In this document: piece by piece, positions 1 to 5,110 of the stretch | Layout: each line of letters starts with the position of its first letter | Position numbering within the stretch: the stretch's first letter is position 1 | Assembly (NCBI GenBank): GCA_021823555.1 | Contig: JAKANW010000287.1 | Location: 1-5,110 of the forward strand | From: Chloroflexota bacterium | Lineage (GTDB): Bacteria > Chloroflexota > Anaerolineae > Anaerolineales > Villigracilaceae | Direction of reading: 5' to 3' | DNA: 5,110 nt | Made by a program: the position numbers and the translations under genes | The notes under the pieces: generated by a model | Databases searched by the model: none | Told to the model about the DNA's origin: nothing | The model's input: only the letters and a program-made list of their open reading frames with translations

Positions 1-583
1 AATTTGTAATTTTAGTGGCCAAGCTTAAGTTTCGGAGCCGGGTGATATAGGTTACGATCTGAAGCACAAAGGCAAAAGCCGCCAGATAGGTCGAGACGGT
101 GATTATACTTGGCGCACTGGGCAAGCGCGTGTAGACGAAATCTGCAAACGTATCATAAATGACAATCAAGCTCCCCGCGGCATACCCTATGTTCACCGCT
201 CTTTCCACTTGGCGTGAAGGCAGGCTCAGGTAACCAATGGAAGCCACCAATACAGCGCTTAGTATGCCCAGCGGCAGGCCAACGGATTGGCGCAAGATGG
301 TGCGAATGGCTGCAACCGCTATGAAGGCGTAGATTATTCTCCAGGCGCCTCTTTCCTGCCGACCCCGAACAATTTCAACAATGTCAAGGATCGAGGTGAT
401 CAATAATCCCAAAACCGCGATGACTTCAACGGCCACCTGCCAGGAAACCCGTTTATCTATACGGGCGATGACAATAATATTGCTTAAAATTATGACAGCC
501 ATTAAAAGGGTGATCACCGCTGCTAAAATAGCGTTTCGGTTTTCCCTGTTTATAGCGGAGAAGAGGGTCTTTTGAGTGCTCAT
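1..583 (-). CDS. Multi-pass membrane protein, probable sensor N-terminus (3' part beyond window)
   Basis: This is the last gene of the visible array. It is open from an ATG at 583-581 to the window edge, giving 194 residues with no stop. The translation begins MSTQKTLFSAINRENRN. It has about six hydrophobic segments, near residues 17-40, 48-70, 80-96, 103-121, 129-149 and 160-181, joined by short charged loops such as RGRQERG and PSRQVER. After the last helix comes RLRNLSLATKITN, a basic juxtamembrane stretch resembling RLRLRAKLILSN just before the first helix of the 837-residue neighbour. I infer that a further helix and a sensor, HAMP or GAF portion may follow outside the window. The ATG is the first possible start after the in-frame stop of the upstream gene, which lies 30 nt away. 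It has only a weak purine-rich ribosome site. I do not recognise the membrane domain as a named family. The coding call is firm, the sensor role inferred. Confidence 0.8.
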   Translation of the reverse strand, partial: MSTQKTLFSAINRENRNAILAAVITLLMAVIILSNIIVIARIDKRVSWQVAVEVIAVLGLLITSILDIVEIVRGRQERGAWRIIYAFIAVAAIRTILRQSVGLPLGILSAVLVASIGYLSLPSRQVERAVNIGYAAGSLIVIYDTFADFVYTRLPSAPSIITVSTYLAAFAFVLQIVTYITRLRNLSLATKITN

Positions 584-593
584 GATCTTATGA

Positions 594-600
594 CTTTTCC
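594..600 (-). promoter_or_regulatory. Weak ribosome binding site of the left-edge membrane protein gene
   Basis: GGAAAAG lies 10 nt before the ATG at 583-581 on the minus strand, in the 30-nt gap between genes. It is a poorer match to the anti-Shine-Dalgarno sequence than the sites of the two genes upstream. No better start exists, because the reading frame back to the previous stop contains no other ATG, GTG or TTG. Confidence 0.35.
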
Positions 601-613
601 ATGATTCGCAGCA

Positions 614-3127
614 TTAGGACTCTCCGTCGTGAACATTGGAACCTGTTGCTTTCTTTCTGGGTTTTGTTGTCCGAGAGGAAGTTTCCATGGATGATGGCGA
701 GAGATATACCTCTGCTTCTTTTAATCCAAAAGCTTTTTGCAATTCGAGTGCAGCCGTTCGCAGGACGGATTCCATGTCCAGGGTTTCGCGGATTCGACTG
801 GATACGTGGGATACCAATTGGTCACGGGCCGCGTTTTTCTGGGTTTCCTCCAACAGGCGGCTGGTCTCCAGGGCGGTTGCCAGGCGTTCTGCAGTTTGCT
901 GGATTATGGCGAGAGTTGCTTCTGGCGGCTGTTCTCCCTGGAAACGGACACTGATTCCGCCTATTGTCTCTCCGCGCAGTTGAATGGGGATCAGGGTGGA
1001 ACGGGAAGCACCGGTTTGCGCATCTTCCGGGATGTTGACTGGCTCCTGAATGGACCGCAGTTGGAAGCTATCGTAATGGTAGCCGGCAACTTTCGAATCG
1101 CCTTGCGCAAATGTTCGCCATGCTTCCTGGGTGAACCTGCCGTAGGTCTGTTCAATTTCGTGCAACTGAGACTCGACCTGCTGAAGGAGGCGGCTTCTTT
1201 CAATGGCGGTTGCCAGTTGGTCAGCCATAACCTGGATGATGGCGATATCATCCTGTGTGAAAGCATTAGGCTGCTCGCTTTGAACGTCAAGGACGCCGAT
1301 GATGCCTTCATTGGTCTTGAGAGGCAGGGCCATTTCAGATCGGGTGTCCGGAAGAAGTGGATTGTCGAAATAAACGGAATCCGCCCCGGTGTCTAATGCG
1401 ATGCGCGGCACGCCGCTGGCGGCCACGGTCCCCACCATCCCCTGTTCGCCGATGCGTAAGCGATGATTATTGGCCAGCATTTTTCGGCCCGCCTCGGTTG
1501 GAGATGCGCGCAAAACCGCATATTCCTTTTTTTCGTCGAGCAGGAAGATGCCAGTGTGGTAGAAACCGAAGCGGTCATGGATAAGACGGCTTGAACGGTC
1601 CAGTAATTCGTCCAGGTTGGGTGCAGATGCAGCATCGCGGGCTACTTCCGCAGCCGCGCGCAAGCGAAAGGCTTGTCTTTCAATTTCCCGCGTGCGATCT
1701 GAAACGCGCTGTTCAAGTGAGCCGACCAGTTCTCTTAACCTTGATGTCATTGTGTTCAGTGTATTGGCAAGCGTGCCGGTCTCATCCTGGGTTGTTACTC
1801 TTGCCTCGGTGTTCAGGTTGCCGTTTGCGATATCCTGGGCTGTTCTGGTCAGTTGCTCAAGAGGGGACGTCAGTGCATTGCCGATGCCCCAACTGGCTAA
1901 AACGGTCGCGATCAAAATAGCTGCTACAAGCGCCAAACTAAAGAATTGGGTTGCTCTTGTGTTCTGCGCGAACTGCTCTTCAGCGGCCACTGACTCCGAC
2001 AGCATTTCTTTTACAGGAACGATTATGGCCAGGCTGTAATTGACCTCCGGGACTGAATGGTAAACCACGTACTGTTGGGTTCCATTTATACTGATGGTCC
2101 TTATGCCGCTCTCGCCTTTCTCCATGGCAGAAATTATTCCATTGAAGTCCGGCGAAATACCTGCCAACAGGGCCGGGTCTAACACCTCGCCAAGGGGAGC
2201 TGTGGTCGGCGTGACATTAAGTTTGTAATATCCTGAGTCCGGCATGGCGATCAGGCGACCACCCGAGTCAATTAAAAAGGCATAACCAGTTTGCTCTATC
2301 TGAATTTGGGCCACCAGGTTGGTTACAGCGTTTAATTGGATATCTATTGCTGCCACGCCACGGAAATTCCCGGCGGAGTCGTAAACCGGCGCACTGCCGG
2401 TAATGACCAATCCGTTATGAGCAGCATCCACATAGGGGTCGGACCACACAACATTTGCATCTGGATCCTGGGCTGGCGTTGCTTTTACAAACCATGGCCT
2501 GCTGGTAACATCGAAATCAGGGGGAACCAGGTTTGCAAGATCAACATTGGGGTAATAAAGCGTTTCTCCTGTCGCCCCTCCGTAGTAAACTGCGATGACA
2601 TCAGGATTCTGTTGCAGGATGACCGGCGCGGAAAAATCCAATAATTTGGTTGCATTTAGGGAGGTAATCAGAGAATCTGAAATTGCCGGCCTGGCAGGGA
2701 TGAAAACTGAACCCGGTTCCGAATTGGAATTGTCCCAGGCCCCATTTGACAGTTGAATCAACGACTGGCGTGCATTCCAATAATTCCCATTGCCCAGGGC
2801 TGCCTCTTGTGAGAGCAGCTTTTCTACATTGGTTCGCAGCTCCAGAATATTGTTCCTCGTGGTAACGAAGAAAGCGTTTTGCGAATCCGCTCCTTCTGCG
2901 ACGGTGGCGGTCAGATGGGTTTGAGCCTGCATCTCCACGTTGTTTTCAAGCTGGTTTGACAGAACGGCGGCGGTTTGTTGAGTTCTATAATAAACATAAT
3001 ATCCCATTGCCATCACTGCCGCGAATGCAATCAGAAGATTGCTCAGAATCAACTTGGCGCGCAGGCGGAGTCTTCCGAAACGTGGGGGATTGGTTTCGGG
3101 GGTTTTTGATGGAGGCAAATCTTGCAT
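614..3127 (-). CDS. Membrane sensor: dCache - HAMP - GAF - half-GAF, without an output domain
   Basis: This complete 837-residue protein is predicted to sit in the cytoplasmic membrane and to sense an extracytoplasmic ligand. A basic N-terminus precedes a first helix (about 26-47). An external region (about 48-385) follows, with the dCache-style motif TSRPWF (208-213), SDPYVDA (229-235) and AAIDI (259-263). A second helix (about 394-417) leads into a HAMP domain (about 418-470; SPLEQL and DETGTL visible). A coiled coil follows. A GAF domain (about 493-645) shows FYHTGIFLLD, EAGRKM, FDNPLLPDTRSE and IGVLDVQS. Next is a divergent half-GAF (about 651-760; EAW at 668-670, QLRGETIGGI at 716-725), then a helical ending and a polar, basic tail. 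No kinase H-box, ATPase, methyl-accepting signalling hairpin or GGDEF motif is present. The ligand is unknown, although the Cache residues resemble the amino-acid-binding type. The start is supported by AAAGGA 8 nt upstream. The gene lies 15 nt behind the 550-residue paralogue and is probably co-transcribed with it. Confidence 0.93.
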   Translation of the reverse strand: MQDLPPSKTPETNPPRFGRLRLRAKLILSNLLIAFAAVMAMGYYVYYRTQQTAAVLSNQLENNVEMQAQTHLTATVAEGADSQNAFFVTTRNNILELRTNVEKLLSQEAALGNGNYWNARQSLIQLSNGAWDNSNSEPGSVFIPARPAISDSLITSLNATKLLDFSAPVILQQNPDVIAVYYGGATGETLYYPNVDLANLVPPDFDVTSRPWFVKATPAQDPDANVVWSDPYVDAAHNGLVITGSAPVYDSAGNFRGVAAIDIQLNAVTNLVAQIQIEQTGYAFLIDSGGRLIAMPDSGYYKLNVTPTTAPLGEVLDPALLAGISPDFNGIISAMEKGESGIRTISINGTQQYVVYHSVPEVNYSLAIIVPVKEMLSESVAAEEQFAQNTRATQFFSLALVAAILIATVLASWGIGNALTSPLEQLTRTAQDIANGNLNTEARVTTQDETGTLANTLNTMTSRLRELVGSLEQRVSDRTREIERQAFRLRAAAEVARDAASAPNLDELLDRSSRLIHDRFGFYHTGIFLLDEKKEYAVLRASPTEAGRKMLANNHRLRIGEQGMVGTVAASGVPRIALDTGADSVYFDNPLLPDTRSEMALPLKTNEGIIGVLDVQSEQPNAFTQDDIAIIQVMADQLATAIERSRLLQQVESQLHEIEQTYGRFTQEAWRTFAQGDSKVAGYHYDSFQLRSIQEPVNIPEDAQTGASRSTLIPIQLRGETIGGISVRFQGEQPPEATLAIIQQTAERLATALETSRLLEETQKNAARDQLVSHVSSRIRETLDMESVLRTAALELQKAFGLKEAEVYLSPSSMETSSRTTKPRKKATGSNVHDGES

Positions 3128-3135
3128 GCGGGCGG

Positions 3136-3141
3136 TCCTTT
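3136..3141 (-). promoter_or_regulatory. Ribosome binding site of the dCache-HAMP-GAF gene
   Basis: AAAGGA reads on the minus strand 8 nt before the ATG at 3127-3125. It lies wholly in the 15-nt gap after the stop of the upstream gene. It fixes the start, because the next in-frame ATG would be codon 39, inside the first membrane helix. Confidence 0.7.
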
Positions 3142-3142
3142 G

Positions 3143-4795
3143 CTACTTTCTGCCTTTCTTGACATTTTGCTCGTTGGGTTTGCCTAGAAAAACGGATACT
3201 TCTGCAACCTCTGGAAGCGCGCCAAAATCACGCGCTGCCGTTTGAAGCAACGTGTCAATATCCATCGTACGACTCAAGCGGGCCGTAATTTCACCAATTA
3301 TTTGTTCCCGCGCTGCCCGGTCTTGTGTTTCCTCCAGTAGACGGCTGTTTTCCAATGCCAGGGCCACTTGTGCGGCGATATCCTGCGCCAGCTCGCGTTC
3401 ATTTTGACTCCAGTCGGGGGCATCCTGTTTGCGGCGCAGGTTGATCGCGCCGATCTCCTGTCCGCGCAATTGGAGCGGAAGCTTGAGCGTTTTTGTTTTT
3501 TCCACTGGTGCAGCATCTGTCAGTGGGCGTATGCCGAGCGGAGTGTATTGGTAAGCAGCGGTTCGTCGTTTTAGATAGTTTTGCCAGGCCTCCTTGGATT
3601 GGAGGGAAGTGAGGGCTTCAAACTGGTTGATGATGGCTTCGGTTTCGTTCAACAGGCGCGTATTTTCAATCGTGGTGGCTAATTGGTTGGCCACAGTTTG
3701 CAGGCTTTCGGCAAAGTCCGGGTGTATGGATCCCGAAATATCCGACTGCACATCCAGAACGCCGATCACCCTTTCCCGGGCAAGCATGGGAATGGAGATT
3801 TCGGAGCGGGATAATGGCAGGCGCTGACTGCCTAATGAGGCGGGACCAGCTCCGGCGTCCTCGATGATGCGGGAGCGTTTGCTTTTCACAACATCTGTAA
3901 GGACCCCTTCGTTCCCAATCTCAACCCGGTAGCCTGTTTCGATCATTTTTCTCCCCTCCACAGAGGAGGCCGCCTGCAAGACTGCATAATGTTGATTGTC
4001 ATCCAGCAGGAAAATGCCGACATGATATAAGTCGAAATGGTCGGCAAGCAGGGATACTACTGTGTTCAGTATGGTGGACAGGTCCCTGATATCGGAGATC
4101 TGCCTGGTGATGGAAGAAGCGATCCGGAGTTGGTTTGTGACTTGCTGAATCTCATGTGTGCGCAGTTCAACGCGCTCTTCCAGCGACTTGCGCTCAACTT
4201 CCAGCTCTGTTAGGGCCTGCGCCGAGCGCTGCTGCGCCTGGGCGAATCCGTTTTGGAGAAGCATCAATCCCAGAATGAAGATTGCATCTAGCATGACCAG
4301 AACGCCAATCTCGGTAACCCAGGTAAGCAGGTCGCTGGGTTGGACTGCTGTGGATGTAATTGCATAGTTCCCGCTGAGTACGAGCCAGCCTATGACTGCA
4401 GTAGTGACCAAGGTGACGAGCGCGATGCTGATAGAGACACGATGTGAGAATAACAGGCTGGCAACAATGACCAGGGCGAGGAAGAAGACGCGTCCATCCC
4501 CCCAGATTCCGGTGTTAAGCAGGTTAACCAAGCCTAGCGCGTAGGTGATAATTACAAATGTCCATGCCCTCACCCAATAGGGAAGTGGGATGAATGCTGC
4601 CAGGAGCAGGATGATGTAAGTGATGACATAAATAACCAGTGAAATAAGCGGAGTGTTTGCCAGGTAGGTGGGGATCAATGCGATTAGGCCAAATAAGGCA
4701 GCACCACGCAAAATGGTGCGCATAAAATTTTCCCGCCAGGCATTAGTAGAAAATTCCTGGATTACGCCGTTTCCCATGGGTAAATTTGTTGTCAT
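3143..4795 (-). CDS. Six-helix membrane protein with GAF and half-GAF domains, without an output domain
   Basis: This complete 550-residue protein has about six hydrophobic segments, near residues 26-46, 49-70, 74-95, 102-117, 120-141 and 157-181, with very short loops. The membrane part could sense a signal within or at the membrane, but I do not recognise it as a named family. A coiled coil (about 184-225; LEVERKSLEERVELRTHEI) leads into a GAF domain (about 226-385) with LYHVGIFLLD (256-265), EGRKM (280-284), SRSE (329-332) and VIGVLDVQS (343-351). A half-GAF follows, with EAW (402-404), AYQY (414-417) and LQLRGQEIGAINL (441-453). Next come ALENSRLLEETQ (479-490), a helical segment (about 496-523), a final strand EVSVFL (532-537) and the basic tail KKGRK. 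No kinase, cyclase or DNA-binding motif is visible. It aligns clearly with the 837-residue neighbour from the GAF onward, so the two are paralogues with different inputs. The ATG lies 3 nt after the previous stop with GAAGG upstream. M7 or M25 are less supported starts. Confidence 0.92.
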   Translation of the reverse strand: MTTNLPMGNGVIQEFSTNAWRENFMRTILRGAALFGLIALIPTYLANTPLISLVIYVITYIILLLAAFIPLPYWVRAWTFVIITYALGLVNLLNTGIWGDGRVFFLALVIVASLLFSHRVSISIALVTLVTTAVIGWLVLSGNYAITSTAVQPSDLLTWVTEIGVLVMLDAIFILGLMLLQNGFAQAQQRSAQALTELEVERKSLEERVELRTHEIQQVTNQLRIASSITRQISDIRDLSTILNTVVSLLADHFDLYHVGIFLLDDNQHYAVLQAASSVEGRKMIETGYRVEIGNEGVLTDVVKSKRSRIIEDAGAGPASLGSQRLPLSRSEISIPMLARERVIGVLDVQSDISGSIHPDFAESLQTVANQLATTIENTRLLNETEAIINQFEALTSLQSKEAWQNYLKRRTAAYQYTPLGIRPLTDAAPVEKTKTLKLPLQLRGQEIGAINLRRKQDAPDWSQNERELAQDIAAQVALALENSRLLEETQDRAAREQIIGEITARLSRTMDIDTLLQTAARDFGALPEVAEVSVFLGKPNEQNVKKGRK

Positions 4796-4798
4796 GGA

Positions 4799-5110
4799 CT
4801 AATCTACCTTCAACTCGATCGTTGCTTCGTCAGATTCGAATGCTTGTCCCATTTCTTTGATCGCAGTTTGGAGAATACCGTCAATGGTGCTGGATGACCA
4901 TACCTTGCCCGTGATTTCTGCGACCAGACGCTCGCCCTTGGCTGTGGTCTGGCTTTCTTCCACCAGGCGGGCATTTTCAAGCGCCAGGGCTGCCTGGGTT
5001 GCAATTGCTTCGATCAACCCCTTTTCCTCGGCTGTCCATTCTCCATCCCTTGCCAGGTCAATCTTGCCGATGGTTTGATCGCGGCGCAGCAAGCGATTGG
5101 CGAGATCAAA
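4799..5110 (-). CDS. C-terminal end of a GAF-domain protein (5' part beyond window)
   Basis: The frame is open from the right window edge to a TAG at 4801-4799 and gives the last 103 residues of a longer protein. The true start is outside; the TTG at 5092 is not a credible start because the conserved fold continues before it. The visible part begins FDLANRLLRRDQTIGKIDL, the last strands of a GAF-type domain. It then runs through the helix ATQAALALENARLVEESQ, a second helical segment with LVAEITGKVW and TIDGILQTAIKEMG, and a final strand EATIEL before ending KVD. The same order and spacing close the next two genes, so this is a paralogue of both. No output domain follows. Its N-terminal input cannot be known from this window. 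It is the first gene seen in the probable operon and abuts the next gene by 3 nt. Confidence 0.88.
   Translation of the reverse strand, partial: FDLANRLLRRDQTIGKIDLARDGEWTAEEKGLIEAIATQAALALENARLVEESQTTAKGERLVAEITGKVWSSSTIDGILQTAIKEMGQAFESDEATIELKVD
4804..4811 (-). promoter_or_regulatory. Ribosome binding site of the six-helix GAF gene, inside the preceding gene's end
   Basis: GAAGGTAG lies on the minus strand just before the ATG at 4795-4793, with the AAGG core 11 nt from it. It falls within the last codons of the preceding gene, whose TAG stop is 3 nt from the ATG. This layout suits translational coupling and supports the first ATG over M7 or M25. Confidence 0.6.

Noticed and set aside
381..575. 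Plus-strand 64-codon frame near the left edge
   Set aside because: It lies opposite the membrane-helix coding region of the left-edge minus-strand gene, which is open from 583 to 1 and has a coherent six-helix pattern.
614..900. Possible histidine kinase dimerisation segment in the C-terminal helices (837-residue protein)
   Set aside because: The helical segment with ETLDMESVLRTA has no H-box histidine followed by E/D-x-x-T/N-P, and no ATP-binding N/G boxes follow before the stop.
737..1396. Long plus-strand open frame (219 codons) opposite the dCache-HAMP-GAF gene
   Set aside because: It lies antisense to well-conserved GAF coding sequence, and its translation shows no domain-like pattern. 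The minus-strand frame has clear family motifs and a ribosome site.
1527..1533. Run of seven T (seven A in the coding strand) as a possible slippage site
   Set aside because: The frame continues without interruption through conserved GAF residues on both sides, so there is no sign of programmed or accidental frameshift.
1180..1650. Phytochrome-like or bilin-binding GAF
   Set aside because: The translated GAF has no cysteine or DIP-type motif for a chromophore. It fits a generic small-ligand or structural GAF.
1617..2039. Plus-strand open frame of 140 codons with hydrophobic stretches
   Set aside because: It is antisense to the second membrane helix and HAMP of the minus-strand gene. The apparent hydrophobicity is a mirror effect of that coding sequence.
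840..5000. Short recurring DNA similarities (for example tttcctccaacaggcgg and tttcctccagtagacgg)
   Set aside because: They encode the same conserved helix (RLLEETQ) in paralogous genes. They are not mobile or regulatory repeats.

Overview
The window is a dense, single-strand (minus) array of four co-oriented genes. All look like sensory proteins: three carry, or end in, GAF-type domains, and the fourth is cut before any such region could appear. Read in the direction of transcription (high to low coordinates) they are: the C-terminal 103 residues of a GAF protein (5110-4799); a 550-residue six-helix membrane protein with GAF regions (4795-3143); an 837-residue protein with a dCache sensor, HAMP and GAF regions (3127-614); and the N-terminal 194 residues of a second multi-helix membrane protein (583-1). 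Gaps of 3, 15 and 30 nt argue for one transcript. No promoter or terminator was found, and both edges fall inside genes. No stretch above 30 nt is non-coding.

The three proteins whose C-termini are visible share one ending. It consists of the closing half of a GAF-like domain (LRG/R..xIGxI), the helix signature ALE(N/T)xRLxEE(T/S)Q, a second helical motif (roughly I(T/S)xx.....(D/T)(I/M)(D/E)xxLxTA) and a last predicted beta strand, after which the proteins stop. In the two complete proteins this ending sits behind a GAF domain of the FYHxGIFLLD...YAVLxA...(E/A)GRKM...RSE...IGVLDVQS type and a divergent half-GAF with an EAW...YxY signature. What differs is the N-terminal input: a periplasmic dCache domain plus HAMP in one, six membrane helices in another. 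No histidine kinase, receiver, GGDEF, PP2C or DNA-binding output domain is visible in the complete proteins. They may therefore signal through a partner encoded outside the window, or through the unseen part of the gene at the left edge.

The organism is probably a bacterium of the Chloroflexota, perhaps Anaerolineae-like. The GAF signatures and output-less, GAF-rich membrane proteins are reminiscent of that group. This is inference from recalled family style, not from any search. There are no tRNA or rRNA genes, mobile elements, CRISPR arrays or long DNA repeats. The recurrent short DNA similarities reflect the paralogous coding motifs.
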